Origin: Geomobilibacter sp964432205
Lineage (GTDB): Bacteria > Desulfobacterota > Desulfuromonadia > Geobacterales > DSM-12255
Assembly (NCBI GenBank): GCA_964432205.1
Contig: CAYSMK010000014.1
Coordinates: 1 to 64,000 of the forward strand
Direction of reading: 5' to 3'
DNA: 64,000 nt
Positions 1 through 8,636 of this stretch are shown here, one piece after another (positions within the stretch are counted from its first letter, which is position 1; every line of letters begins with the position of its first letter). The notes under the pieces were generated by a model. The model was not told the origin of the DNA and did no database searches. It saw only the letters and a program-made list of their open reading frames with translations. Made by a program: the position numbers and the translations under genes.

Positions 1-116
1 TCCCTCCCCCGCTGGACCCTCTGGGGCCAAAAGGGGAGGGTAAGGAGTTCTCCCCCCGGAGGGGGGAGGCAGGAGGGGGGAAAGGGATGTCGAGCAGTCA
101 GGCTGGTTGTCGGCGA
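1..116. repeat. C/G-rich inverted-repeat tract, no gene
   Basis: This stretch has no credible gene. It holds a perfect 8-bp hairpin, CTCCCCCC (50-57) with GGGGGGAG (61-68), among further runs of C and G. The same style of repeat recurs at 56567-56676. It lies just downstream of the substrate-binding-protein gene on the minus strand, so it may help end that transcript, but no clear T-tract follows. Confidence 0.5.
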
Positions 117-1268
117 TCAAAACTCGGCGTGGTCTTCCAGCTTCCATTTGCCGTTTTCGATCTTCAGCACGCACATGCCGAGGTGGTTGATCCCGGTATG
201 ATCGGTTTTGGTCATGGTGAACACGGTCCCGGCGCCCCTGAGCCCCTTGGTGCCTTCAATCGCATCGCGAAGGGCAACCCGGAACTTCTCCGTGCCGGGG
301 TTGGCAACCTTCAGCGCCTTGGGGACCGCGGCTTCGACGATCTTCAGCGCATTCCACCCCAGGGAGGCAAAGAAGTTGCGGGCACCGTACTTGGCTTCGT
401 ACACCTTCACAAAGTCGAGGGCTTCCTTCTTGGCCGGATAGCCATCGGGGAACTGCTCGGCCGCGAGCAGCGGTGAGCCGAGCATGAACGAACCTTCCAG
501 GGCCTTGCCGCCGACGCGGAGGAATTCGGCGTTGGCTGACCCGCCCGACTGGTAGATCTTTCCCTTGTAGCCGCGCTCGATCAGTGCCACATGGGGAAGG
601 GCACCCGGGGTCCCGGAGGAGGCGATGTAGACCGCATCGGGATTCCCCTGCATCGCCTTCAGTACCTGTGCAGTGGCGCTGGTGTCGGCCCTCTTGTATT
701 TCTCCACCGTCAGGGTCTTGATCCCCTTCTGATCGGCGAGCTTCCGGTATGCCACGGTGCAGTTCTCCCCGTAGGCGTCATCCACGGCAATCACGGAAAC
801 CGTCTTGACTCCCTTCTTTGTCATGTGCCTGATCAGGGCATCGGCGTACACTGCGTCGGCCGGCGGGGCGTTGAAGATCCATCTCCGTTTCGGGTCGTCG
901 GAAGAAGCCGCAATGCCCGGCGAGAGCTGGATCATGGGTGTTTTCGCTTCCGCGACGGTGTCGGTCACGGCTTTGGAGGTCGGTGAGGTAGTGGGTCCGA
1001 TTATGACATCGGCCTTTGCCTCGGAGATCAGACGCTTCACGTTCTGCACGGCGGTGGTGGTGTCGGTGGCGTCATCATAGACCACGTAGCGGACTTTCTG
1101 GCCGGCGATGACCGAGGGACCGAGGGTGATGGCATTCTTTTCCGCCATGCCGAGAGATGCTGCCGGCCCTGTGGAAGAGAGGTTCACGCCAATCGTGATG
1201 TCTGCCCGTGCGACTGCGGCCGTCGCCATGACGGCCACCATGCTGAAAACGGCAATACTCTGTTTCAT
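117..1268 (-). CDS. Branched-chain/aromatic ABC transporter substrate-binding protein (LivK type)
   Basis: A 383-residue periplasmic binding protein of the leucine/isoleucine/valine type (type I fold). Residues 1-22 form a signal peptide with an ARA|D cleavage site. The mature start (ITIGVNLSSTGPAASLG) is typical of LivJ/LivK proteins. A strong AGGAGG ribosome site precedes the ATG. It is the last gene of a minus-strand operon with livF, the livM-livG fusion, livH and an aryl/acyl-CoA synthetase. That context suggests it binds an aromatic acid rather than an amino acid, as many LivK paralogues beside aromatic operons do; the ligand cannot be read from the sequence. The family is certain, the substrate is inferred. 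Confidence 0.9.
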   Translation of the reverse strand: MKQSIAVFSMVAVMATAAVARADITIGVNLSSTGPAASLGMAEKNAITLGPSVIAGQKVRYVVYDDATDTTTAVQNVKRLISEAKADVIIGPTTSPTSKAVTDTVAEAKTPMIQLSPGIAASSDDPKRRWIFNAPPADAVYADALIRHMTKKGVKTVSVIAVDDAYGENCTVAYRKLADQKGIKTLTVEKYKRADTSATAQVLKAMQGNPDAVYIASSGTPGALPHVALIERGYKGKIYQSGGSANAEFLRVGGKALEGSFMLGSPLLAAEQFPDGYPAKKEALDFVKVYEAKYGARNFFASLGWNALKIVEAAVPKALKVANPGTEKFRVALRDAIEGTKGLRGAGTVFTMTKTDHTGINHLGMCVLKIENGKWKLEDHAEF

Positions 1269-1339
1269 CTCACGCCTCCTTTAAGTGGGCGGCTCTTGCG
1301 AGCACACCGGGTTGTGACCTTCCTCCATCCATCACTACG

Positions 1340-2092
1340 TCAGGCATTCGCTCCGGAAGCTGCCTCACCTCCTCCGAACCCGAGATAGCTCTCAATGATC
1401 CGCGGATTGTTGGCCAGTTCGGCACTCGGCCCCTCCAGGGCAATCTCCCCGTTTTCCAGCACATAGCCGTAGTCGGAAATCTGCAGGGCCGCCTGCGCAT
1501 TCTGCTCGATCAGCAGGATGCTGACACCCGTGGAACGCAGGTCGCTGATGGCGTGCAAGATCTCCTTGACGATGAGCGGCGCCAGTCCCAGACTCGGTTC
1601 GTCCAGCATCAGCAGGGTAGGCTGGCTCATGAGCGCACGGCCCAGGGCGAGCATCTGTCGTTCGCCGCCGGAAAGGCTGCCGGCGAACTGGGTGCGTCGC
1701 TGCTCCAGCCGGGGGAACAGGGTGAACACCTCCTGCAGGCTCTGCCGGATGCCTTTGTCGCCGCGCCGGTAGCGGGTGAACGCGCCCAGCTCCAGGTTGT
1801 CCTGTACGGACATCTGCGCGAACAGCTCCCGTGTTTCCGGGACCAGGCAGAGCCCCTGGCCGACCCTGCGCTCGACCGTGAGCCGCCCGATATCGCTGCC
1901 GCAGAACTCAACACTGCCCCGTGACGGGAGGACCCCCATGATGGCGTTGAGCAGTGTCGATTTGCCGGCGCCGTTCGGCCCGATGACGCTGACGATGGTT
2001 CCCCGGTCCACGTCGAGTGATGCCCGGAAAACCGCTTCGACCTTGCCGTAGCGGACGTTCAGGTCGCGCACGGTGAGCAGACGTTCGGTCAT
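1340..2092 (-). CDS. livF: ABC transporter ATP-binding protein LivF
   Basis: A 250-residue cytoplasmic ATPase that powers the Liv-type importer. It shows Walker A (GPNGAGKST), the signature LSGGERQM, Walker B LLMLDEPSLGL and the following switch-His segment (LLIEQNAQ). The ATG at 2092 shares its A with the stop of the livM-livG gene (TGATG), which indicates translational coupling; a GTG one codon upstream is the alternative start. LivF-family paralogues work as heterodimers with LivG, here supplied by the ATPase domain of the neighbouring fusion protein. Confidence 0.92.
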   Translation of the reverse strand: MTERLLTVRDLNVRYGKVEAVFRASLDVDRGTIVSVIGPNGAGKSTLLNAIMGVLPSRGSVEFCGSDIGRLTVERRVGQGLCLVPETRELFAQMSVQDNLELGAFTRYRRGDKGIRQSLQEVFTLFPRLEQRRTQFAGSLSGGERQMLALGRALMSQPTLLMLDEPSLGLAPLIVKEILHAISDLRSTGVSILLIEQNAQAALQISDYGYVLENGEIALEGPSAELANNPRIIESYLGFGGGEAASGANA

Positions 2093-3843
2093 CACACCCC
2101 CCCCAGGTACGCTTCGAGAACCGCCGGATTGGTCCGTATCTCCTGCGGCAGCCCCTCAGCCAGTTTCTCGCCGAATTCCATGACCACGATCCGGTCGACG
2201 AGGTTCATCAGGAAGTCCATGTCGTGCTCGACGATCAGGACGCTCAATCCCTGGCTGCGCAGCTCCGCCAGCAGGGCGGCCAGCTCCTGTTTTTCCAGGT
2301 ATCTCAGCCCCGCTGCCGGCTCGTCGAGGAGCAGCAGGATGGGATCGCCGCAGAGGGCCCGGGCGATTTCAACGATGCGCTGCTTGCCGAGCGACAGGCT
2401 GCCGGCAGGCACGAACATGCTCTCCTCAAGCCCGACACGGCGCAGCTGTTTGGCCGCTTCCGCGCGGACCTGGGCTTCCCTCGTCCGGTTCAGGCGCAGG
2501 CCGGCAGCGAAAATACCGTCATGGGTGCGGAGATAGGCGCCGATCATGACGTTCTCGATGGTCGTCATGCCGGGGATCAGCCGGACATGCTGAAAGGTCC
2601 GGCTGAGTCCGCGCCGGGCAATCTGGGGAGGCCGCAGGCCGCTGATGTTTTCGGTGCCCAGGTAGATGTTTCCCGCCGTACGGGGCAGTTCGCCGCTGAT
2701 CAGGTTGAACATCGTGGACTTGCCGGCCCCGTTGGGACCGATCAGGCCGACAATCTCACCGGCCGACAGCTGGAAACTCATCTTCTTGACCGCCACCAGA
2801 CCGCCGTACGCCTTCGTTACCGCATCCACCCTGAGCAGCATGGTTCCGTGCTCCGGCTGGGCACGCATCGACAGTTCCGACGACGCTTCAACCGGTTTGT
2901 CCGGTTTCGGCGGGAGCAGCCGTTCCACCAGAGACCAGATGCCGCCCCGCATCCATTGGAGCACCGCGACGATCATGATGCCGAACACGATGATCTCGAA
3001 ATTTCCGGTCTGGTTGATCAGCTTTGGCAGAATCCCCTGGAGCACTGTCTTGAGGAGCGTGATCACCGTGGCGCCGGTTATCGCCCCCCAGACGCTGAAG
3101 GGACCGCCGATGGTAATCATGAACAGGAATTCGATCCCCTGGTTGAGGCCAAAGGGGGAGGGGTTCACGAAGCGCTGCATGTGGGCATAGAGCCAGCCTG
3201 CCAGGCAGGCCAGCAGTGCGGAGTAGATGAAGACGATGGTTTTCAGCCGCAGGCCGCTGGCACCAAAGGCTTCCACCATCGATGTCCCGCCCTTGAGCGC
3301 CCTGATCGCCCGGCCTTCGCGGGAGTCCAGCAGGTTGATGGTGACCCAGAGTGCTGAAAGACAGACACCCCAGATGAGATAGTAGTACATCCTCTCGTCC
3401 CGCAGTTCCAGGCCGAACAGCTGCAATGCCCTGATGTCGGCGATCCCGGTGGAGCCTCCCAGGGCCGGGACCGTCCCGAAGAGAAAATAGAGGCTGATCC
3501 CCCAGGCGATGGTTGCCAGGGGGAGATAGTGTCCCCCCATCCGCAGGGTGATGGCGCCGAGAATAAAGGCGATCGCCATCGTCAATGCCAGGGCTACGAG
3601 CAGGGTCAGCCAGGGAGACCAGCCGAATTGTATGGTGAGTATGGCTGTGGTGTAGGCCGCAACCCCCATGAAGGCTGCCTGTCCGAACGAGGTCAGGCCG
3701 GCGACGCCGGTCAGGAGCACAAGGCCCAGCGCTACCATGCTGTAGAGCCCGATATAACTCCCCAGAGTGATGTAGAATGAGGAGAATAACGGCAGGATCG
3801 CCACCAGCGCCAGGAACAGTGCCAACCCGATACGGCGTATCAT
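2092..3843 (-). CDS. Fused ABC permease-ATPase (LivM-LivG)
   Basis: About 583 residues. The N-terminal ~310 residues are a LivM-type permease with some eight to ten hydrophobic segments and the family segment TSFGQAAFMGVAAY. From about residue 335 there is a LivG ATPase with Walker A (GLIGPNGAGKST), signature LSLGKQR and Walker B ILLLLDEPAAGL. The two are joined in one reading frame; elsewhere they are often separate genes. The ATG at 3843 is preferred because it overlaps the livH stop by 4 nt (ATGA); an in-frame start 13 codons upstream would lie inside livH. Together with LivH and LivF it makes the full importer core. Confidence 0.9.
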   Translation of the reverse strand: MIRRIGLALFLALVAILPLFSSFYITLGSYIGLYSMVALGLVLLTGVAGLTSFGQAAFMGVAAYTTAILTIQFGWSPWLTLLVALALTMAIAFILGAITLRMGGHYLPLATIAWGISLYFLFGTVPALGGSTGIADIRALQLFGLELRDERMYYYLIWGVCLSALWVTINLLDSREGRAIRALKGGTSMVEAFGASGLRLKTIVFIYSALLACLAGWLYAHMQRFVNPSPFGLNQGIEFLFMITIGGPFSVWGAITGATVITLLKTVLQGILPKLINQTGNFEIIVFGIMIVAVLQWMRGGIWSLVERLLPPKPDKPVEASSELSMRAQPEHGTMLLRVDAVTKAYGGLVAVKKMSFQLSAGEIVGLIGPNGAGKSTMFNLISGELPRTAGNIYLGTENISGLRPPQIARRGLSRTFQHVRLIPGMTTIENVMIGAYLRTHDGIFAAGLRLNRTREAQVRAEAAKQLRRVGLEESMFVPAGSLSLGKQRIVEIARALCGDPILLLLDEPAAGLRYLEKQELAALLAELRSQGLSVLIVEHDMDFLMNLVDRIVVMEFGEKLAEGLPQEIRTNPAVLEAYLGGV

Positions 3844-4877
3844 TCTTCTTCCTCGTAGTGGATGCTCGACAGCGAGCGCCACAGCAAAATGGGGATGATG
3901 ACGGTAAACACGATGACGTCTTTGTAGCCGCTCAGCCAGAAGGATGAAAACGATTCCAGGAAACCGACCATGAAGGCACCGGCTGCCGCCAGCGGATAAC
4001 TGGCCATGCCACCGACAATCGCACCGACAAAGCCTTTGAGACCGATCAGGAAGCCGGAATCATAGTACAGCGTGGTGATCGGACCGATCAGTACCCCGGA
4101 CAGACAACCGATGGCCGCTGCGAAGGCAAAGGTGACCGTGCCGGCCAGGTGCGGACTTATCCCCACCAGGCGGGCGCCGCTTCTGTTGAATGCCACGGCG
4201 CGCAGCGCCTTACCGTACAGGGTCCTGCTGAAGAACCATGCCAGAAGCGAGATGAACACGAAGCTGGTGGCATAGACCCAGAGGCTCTGGCCGGAAACGG
4301 TGAGCGCGCCGAACGTCAGCTGTGCGTCGGAAAAAGGGGGGGTCCTGACCCCCTCCGCGCCGAAGAACAGCAGCCCCAGCCCGACCAGGACAAAGTGGGT
4401 CGCCACCGCGGCGATGAGCAGCACCAACACCGTTGCATCGGCGAGCGGCCGGAAGGCCACCCGGTAGACGAGAGGGCCGAGCGGCGTCACGATCAACATG
4501 GTCAACAGTACCTGCCAGCCGAGCGCCAGGTGCATGGACACGCAGACCTTTACCAGGGCGGCGATGGCAACGGGCGGCACGAGCGTCATCGCGAGAACGC
4601 GCGGCAGTTCCCGGCCCGCCCCGGACGACAGCAACCGGTATGTCTCCATAATCGCAGCTATGCCGGCCATGATCAGCAGCAGCCAGACCGTCCCGGGCAT
4701 GACCCCGACCTGCAGGCTCGCCAGCGTCAACGCCCCGTAGGAGACGAACTCGCCCTGCGGTATCAGGACCACCCGCGTGACGCCGAAGACCAGAATGAGC
4801 GCCACCGAAAGGAGGACATAGATCGCTCCGTTGGTAAGGCCGTCCTGGGCAAGGATCAAGATTATCTGTGAATCCAT
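3840..4877 (-). CDS. livH: ABC transporter permease LivH
   Basis: A 345-residue integral membrane permease of the branched-chain amino acid (HAAT) family, with about eight hydrophobic helices and a typical N-terminus (LTNGAIYVLLSVALILVFGVTRVVLIPQG begins near residue 14). It pairs with the LivM half of the next gene to form the translocation channel. It is longer than the usual ~290-300 residues; the extra length is a central hydrophobic stretch at about residues 70-130. It lies 39 nt downstream of the acyl-CoA synthetase gene, so both are probably on one transcript. Confidence 0.9.
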   Translation of the reverse strand: MDSQIILILAQDGLTNGAIYVLLSVALILVFGVTRVVLIPQGEFVSYGALTLASLQVGVMPGTVWLLLIMAGIAAIMETYRLLSSGAGRELPRVLAMTLVPPVAIAALVKVCVSMHLALGWQVLLTMLIVTPLGPLVYRVAFRPLADATVLVLLIAAVATHFVLVGLGLLFFGAEGVRTPPFSDAQLTFGALTVSGQSLWVYATSFVFISLLAWFFSRTLYGKALRAVAFNRSGARLVGISPHLAGTVTFAFAAAIGCLSGVLIGPITTLYYDSGFLIGLKGFVGAIVGGMASYPLAAAGAFMVGFLESFSSFWLSGYKDVIVFTVIIPILLWRSLSSIHYEEEE

Positions 4878-4916
4878 GGGACCCTCTCTGTGTACCCTGA
4901 CAGGCCAGCGGCCGGA

Positions 4917-6755
4917 TTATACAATGATCACCTCCGGTGCCGTTTCACCGGCATACAGCTGCTCCACGAGCCTTTTCCGCATCGACAGGGCTGCCCTTTG
5001 ATTTATGTACCCTTTGTCCGTAATCTCGTTGGCGTCGATGGAAGGGGGGGCGGTCATGAGCATGATCCGCCGGACCAGAGTGGAAGAGCCTTCCTGCTGG
5101 GCGTTATAGTTCGTCAACGCTTCCTTGAGATAGTCGGCCAATTCCTTGCTGGCCAGAAGGTCCTCTGCGGTCAGTTCTCCGTCCTTCCGGCAGATCCCCC
5201 TGCATCCCTGGATGCTGGGCCAGGCGAGAATTCCGACGTAATCCCGGTCATGGCCGGTGATCAGGATATCCTGCAGGGCAGGGGCCGTCGCGGCCAGAAC
5301 CCCCACTCTCAGCAGTCCCACATGGACCCATGTCCCGGTGCTGAGCTTGAAGTCTTCGGCGACCCGGCCCTTGAAGACGACCCCTTTGCCGGGATCGGCA
5401 GGGTCGGCAAACGCCCCGGCATCGCCGATCCGGTAGAAGCCATCCTCGTCGAAGGCCGCACTGGTCAGGTCCGGCTGATGCAGATAGCCGGGGGTTACGT
5501 TCGGTCCCTTGACCCGCAGCTCGAATTTGCCGCGATCCGGCACCATCTTGAGGGTGACCCCCGGCAGGGGGATGCCGATGACCCCTGCCCGGTCGATCGG
5601 GAAATGGGCGGAGGTCACCGCAGGGGCAGTCTCCGTCGCCCCCCAGGAGGAGGTCATGGGCACCTTCCGGCCGGTTGCCAGCATCGACACCGCCTCCAGC
5701 CGTTGCCACAGATCCTGTGGCAGGGCGGCTGCCGCGTAAAAGATGAGTTGCAGCCGCCTGAAGAAGTTGTTGCGCAGGGCCGCGTCACTCTCCAGAAACG
5801 GGAGCAGCATGGCGAAGCCGGCCGGCACGTTGAAGTAGATGGTCGGCGAGATATCCGCCAGGTTTCGCACCGTCTGCTCGATCATGCCGGGGACCGGTTT
5901 CCCGCCGTCGATGTACAGGGTCCCGCCCCGCTTGAGGACCATGTTGAAGTTGTGATTCCCCCCGAAGGTGTGGTTCCAGGGGAGCCAGTCCACCAGGACC
6001 GGCGGTGTCGTCTCCGTGAATGGCCATACCTGGGCCATCATCTGCTGGTTCGCGCAGAGCATGCCGTGGCTGTTCAGCACCCCCTTGGGAATGCCGGTCG
6101 ACCCGGATGAATAGAGGATCTTGGCAATCGATGAAGGGGCGACCCGGGCAAATCTTTGGGCAACCTGTCGGGTGGGACTGGTCTCAAGAAGAGCGGACAG
6201 GGGGGTGGCGGGACGATCCGTCCGGCCGTCCGCAGTGACAACCTCCACGCCGGAAAGGTCCAGGACGTCGAGGGCGCGGGCAAACGGCCCGGCCTTTTCC
6301 ACATAGAGCAGTGCCGGACGGACCTCGCCGAATATCGACCTGAGCTTGGCAAAATCCTGGCTGAGCAGCGAATAGGCAGGGGAGACCGGCACCACCGGGA
6401 CACCGGCGATGAACCCCCCGAGCGTGACCAGCGCATGGCCGATGGAGTTTCCGGAGAGGATCATGACCGGCCTGTCGGGACCGAGGTTCCTGTCGATGAA
6501 CGCCTGGGCGATGGCATCGGCGCGACGATCGGCTTCGCCGTACGTCAGGAGACTCCATTGGCCGGAACCGTCCCGTTCACCGAGAAACGTCCTGTCGGGA
6601 GCATCCTTGGCCCAGCGGCGCAACATCACCCCCAGGCTTTCCTCATAGGGTTCAAGGGGAACGGGAGAGCTGAGGAGGTATCCCCCGTCAGCTGTTTCCT
6701 CCACTTTGACTGCTGCCGGCGCAAAATCAACAGGTGCAATGTCTGCTTGATCCAC
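4917..6755 (-). CDS. Acyl/aryl-CoA synthetase, feruloyl-CoA synthase family
   Basis: A 612-residue AMP-forming CoA ligase. Adenylation motifs are clear: the P-loop-like ILYSSGSTGIPKG, the A5 motif SWGATETAP, YRIGDAG, and near the C-terminus DKGYINQ, whose Lys matches the A10 catalytic lysine. The overall layout resembles feruloyl-CoA synthase-like ligases. The reaction is acid + ATP + CoA to acyl-CoA + AMP + PPi. As first gene of an operon with an importer, and divergent from a 4-hydroxybenzoyl-CoA reductase operon, it probably activates a hydroxylated benzoate or cinnamate. The start is a GTG preceded by a very strong GGAGGAGGG. Exact substrate unknown. Confidence 0.82.
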   Translation of the reverse strand: MDQADIAPVDFAPAAVKVEETADGGYLLSSPVPLEPYEESLGVMLRRWAKDAPDRTFLGERDGSGQWSLLTYGEADRRADAIAQAFIDRNLGPDRPVMILSGNSIGHALVTLGGFIAGVPVVPVSPAYSLLSQDFAKLRSIFGEVRPALLYVEKAGPFARALDVLDLSGVEVVTADGRTDRPATPLSALLETSPTRQVAQRFARVAPSSIAKILYSSGSTGIPKGVLNSHGMLCANQQMMAQVWPFTETTPPVLVDWLPWNHTFGGNHNFNMVLKRGGTLYIDGGKPVPGMIEQTVRNLADISPTIYFNVPAGFAMLLPFLESDAALRNNFFRRLQLIFYAAAALPQDLWQRLEAVSMLATGRKVPMTSSWGATETAPAVTSAHFPIDRAGVIGIPLPGVTLKMVPDRGKFELRVKGPNVTPGYLHQPDLTSAAFDEDGFYRIGDAGAFADPADPGKGVVFKGRVAEDFKLSTGTWVHVGLLRVGVLAATAPALQDILITGHDRDYVGILAWPSIQGCRGICRKDGELTAEDLLASKELADYLKEALTNYNAQQEGSSTLVRRIMLMTAPPSIDANEITDKGYINQRAALSMRKRLVEQLYAGETAPEVIIV

Positions 6756-6856
6756 AGGTCCCTCCTCCTATTGAAGCGGTAAGCCCTCTTCCTGCTGCTC
6801 CCCTCCCGTAAGGTGCGGATGTGTGAATACGGTTCGGAAATAATATAATAATGTTT

Positions 6857-6872
6857 TGCAAAGTTGATACCA
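6857..6872 (-). promoter_or_regulatory. Candidate sigma-54 (-24/-12) promoter for the CoA ligase-liv operon
   Basis: On the minus strand the sequence reads TGGTATCAACTTTGCA: TGG, ten bases, then GC, the spacing required by RpoN. It matches TGGCAC-N5-TTGCA at all but two positions. It lies about 100 nt upstream of the GTG start at 6755, the right place and orientation. No activator binding site was identified. Confidence 0.6.
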
Positions 6873-7091
6873 TGAGAATAATTGAAGTGGCTGTATTGGT
6901 AACTATATAATAATACATAATTTATTCAATAGAATATATTTTTATGTGCTGTGGGCGTGTTGGCTGGCGACGATATTTCGTCTCCTGTTTGCTGGGGGAT
7001 GGGACGTCTGCCATAGGTTCTCGGTAGGCATCTATATGAAATACATGACTAACTTCGAATTGTGGGTCGCGGGAAGTGATCGGTGGTGATG

Positions 7092-7126
7092 TACGGTATT
7101 TCGGATGTGCTACGTTATTTCGGATG
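7092..7126. repeat. Direct repeat in the divergent intergenic region
   Basis: Two copies of TACGKTATTTCGGATG (7092-7107 and 7111-7126) sit 19 bp apart, roughly two helical turns. They lie in the 530-bp gene-free region between the CoA ligase and the iclR gene. That spacing suits a pair of activator sites. The rest of 6756-7236 is A+T-rich and shows nothing else apart from the -24/-12 promoter. Confidence 0.45.
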
Positions 7127-7236
7127 ATGCCCCGGTGTTTTCGTGTATCCGGAGAGCGCTCCGTTCCGACGCCCTGTTGTCGCGCGTTATTTGTTCGTGT
7201 GAGATAAACCCATGTTTTGAACTTTGATATTTAGCC

Positions 7237-7264
7237 TTGACACGGCAACTGTTGACATGATAGT
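7237..7264 (+). promoter_or_regulatory. Candidate sigma-70 promoter of iclR-hcrCAB
   Basis: TTGACA (7237-7242), a 16-bp spacer and GATAGT (7259-7264). It is followed at once by the overlapping palindromes at 7274-7299, so a bound protein there would block transcription start. Inferred from consensus only. Confidence 0.5.
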
Positions 7265-7273
7265 TTTTATATG

Positions 7274-7299
7274 CAGAACAAAGGTTCTGTATGGAGAAC
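7274..7299. promoter_or_regulatory. Overlapping palindromic operators (likely IclR autoregulation)
   Basis: Two inverted repeats share one half-site: CAGAACAAAGGTTCTG (7274-7289) and GTTCTGTATGGAGAAC (7284-7299). They end 4 nt before the iclR start codon and cover its ribosome-binding region. IclR-family repressors commonly bind such sites at their own promoters. Confidence 0.6.
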
Positions 7300-7303
7300 T
7301 TAA

Positions 7304-8089
7304 ATGATGAATGCGAAGGATCGCAACGAAGAAAAATATATGGTGCCGGCTGTAGAACAGGCGGCGCGCGTGCTGTTCTGTCTCGCCGGCAACAGCGCTT
7401 CCCAGATGAGCCTGCCGGAGATCTGCAGCCAGGTGGGGATACACAAGAGCAAGGCGTATTCCATACTGCAGACGATGCAGCGATTCGGGCTGGTGCAGCG
7501 GTATGGCGACCGGAAGGGGTATGCCCTCGGTCCGGGGCTGATTACGCTCTCCCGCAAGGTTCTGGACGACTTCGACGCTCCCCGCCTGGCGGCGCCGCTG
7601 CTGGAGGAGCTGGCCACCGGGATCGGCGGTACGGCCACGCTGGGGCTGATTGCCGACCGCACGGTATACGTGGTGGCCAAGCATGAAGGCGGGGTGGATG
7701 TCGGCGTCACGGTCCGGATCGGCCACCGTTTTCCGGTCAGCTATGGCTCGCACGGCAAGGCGATTGCCGCCTCTCTCCCCCCGGAGGAGCTCGATCGGTT
7801 CCTGGAGGAGAACAAGCTCTATTTTCACGGCACCCCGGAGCGGTTCGACAGGGAGCGCCTGCAGCATGAACTGGCCGACTGTCGCCGTGACGGCTTTGCC
7901 CTGGACCTGGGGGAGATGAAGCCGGGACTCAACTCGGTGGCTGCACCGGTGCTCGGTCCGGGTGGGGCACCGATCGGCTATATAGCACTGTTCGGTTTCT
8001 TCCCAGCTGAAGCGGCCAGGAAGTTCGGGCCATCGGTGGCCGCGGCGGTGAAGGTGCTGTCCCGGCAGCTCGGGGCGCAAGTGGATTGA
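7304..8089 (+). CDS. IclR-family transcriptional regulator
   Basis: A 261-residue regulator. Residues ~12-75 form the winged helix-turn-helix (LPEICSQVGIHKSKAYSILQTMQRFGLV) and the remainder is the IclR effector domain (for example TLGLIADRTVYVVAKHEGG and GSHGKAIAASL). The start is the ATG at 7304, 7 nt after GGAG; a second ATG follows directly. It lies 19 nt upstream of hcrC, so it is very likely co-transcribed with the 4-hydroxybenzoyl-CoA reductase genes and controls them. The effector, perhaps 4-hydroxybenzoate or its CoA ester, is inferred from context only. Confidence 0.88.
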   Translation: MMNAKDRNEEKYMVPAVEQAARVLFCLAGNSASQMSLPEICSQVGIHKSKAYSILQTMQRFGLVQRYGDRKGYALGPGLITLSRKVLDDFDAPRLAAPLLEELATGIGGTATLGLIADRTVYVVAKHEGGVDVGVTVRIGHRFPVSYGSHGKAIAASLPPEELDRFLEENKLYFHGTPERFDRERLQHELADCRRDGFALDLGEMKPGLNSVAAPVLGPGGAPIGYIALFGFFPAEAARKFGPSVAAAVKVLSRQLGAQVD

Positions 8090-8108
8090 GCGGATCGGAG
8101 GAAATCGG

Positions 8109-8633
8109 ATGGCTGTAATGACTGACACAATAAGGCGCACAACGGAGCGGGTCTGTTTTCTGGTCAACGGCAAACCGGTGGAGCTGGAGATCGGCAGCCG
8201 GCCCCATCAGGTGGCGACTTCCCATACCCTTGCCCACACGCTACGGGAAACCCTGGGGCTGACCGGCACCAAGATCACCTGCGACAACGGCGCCTGCGGA
8301 TCGTGCACCGTCCTGATGGACGGGACGGCCATCCTTTCCTGCATGACCCTGACCGTCGAATGTCAGGGGAAGAGCATCGTTACCATCGAAGGGCTGGCAG
8401 ATCCGAAGAGTGGCCGGCTCGATCCCCTGCAGCAGTCGTTCATCGACCATACCGCCTTTCAGTGCGGTTTCTGCACCCCCGGCATGATCCTGAGCGCCAG
8501 GGCGCTCCTGGACGCGACCCCTTCTCCCACGGAGGAGGAGGTGAAAGAGGCGCTGTCCGGCAACTTCTGCCGCTGCATCAGCCACTACCAGGTGGTCGGG
8601 GCGGTCATGGCAGTGGCGGAAGGGGAGGAGTGA
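8109..8633 (+). CDS. hcrC: 4-hydroxybenzoyl-CoA reductase, 2Fe-2S (gamma) subunit
   Basis: A 174-residue small subunit of the xanthine-oxidase family. The plant-type [2Fe-2S] ligands are C58, C63, C66 and C78 (CDNGACGSC...C). The second [2Fe-2S] cluster uses C119, C122, C154 and C156 (CGFC...CRC). It passes electrons between the FAD subunit and the molybdenum subunit. The sister subunits follow directly: a 3-nt gap to hcrA, and hcrB overlaps hcrA. Assignment to 4-hydroxybenzoyl-CoA reductase rests on the Fe-S insertion in HcrB and on the benzoyl-CoA context. The reaction is reductive removal of the para-hydroxyl to give benzoyl-CoA. Confidence 0.85.
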   Translation: MAVMTDTIRRTTERVCFLVNGKPVELEIGSRPHQVATSHTLAHTLRETLGLTGTKITCDNGACGSCTVLMDGTAILSCMTLTVECQGKSIVTIEGLADPKSGRLDPLQQSFIDHTAFQCGFCTPGMILSARALLDATPSPTEEEVKEALSGNFCRCISHYQVVGAVMAVAEGEE

Positions 8634-8636
8634 CCC

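Noticed and set aside
3882..3882. Start of the livM-livG fusion 13 codons upstream
   Set aside because: It would overlap livH by 43 nt, while ATG 3843 gives a normal 4-nt overlap and the usual LivM N-terminus.
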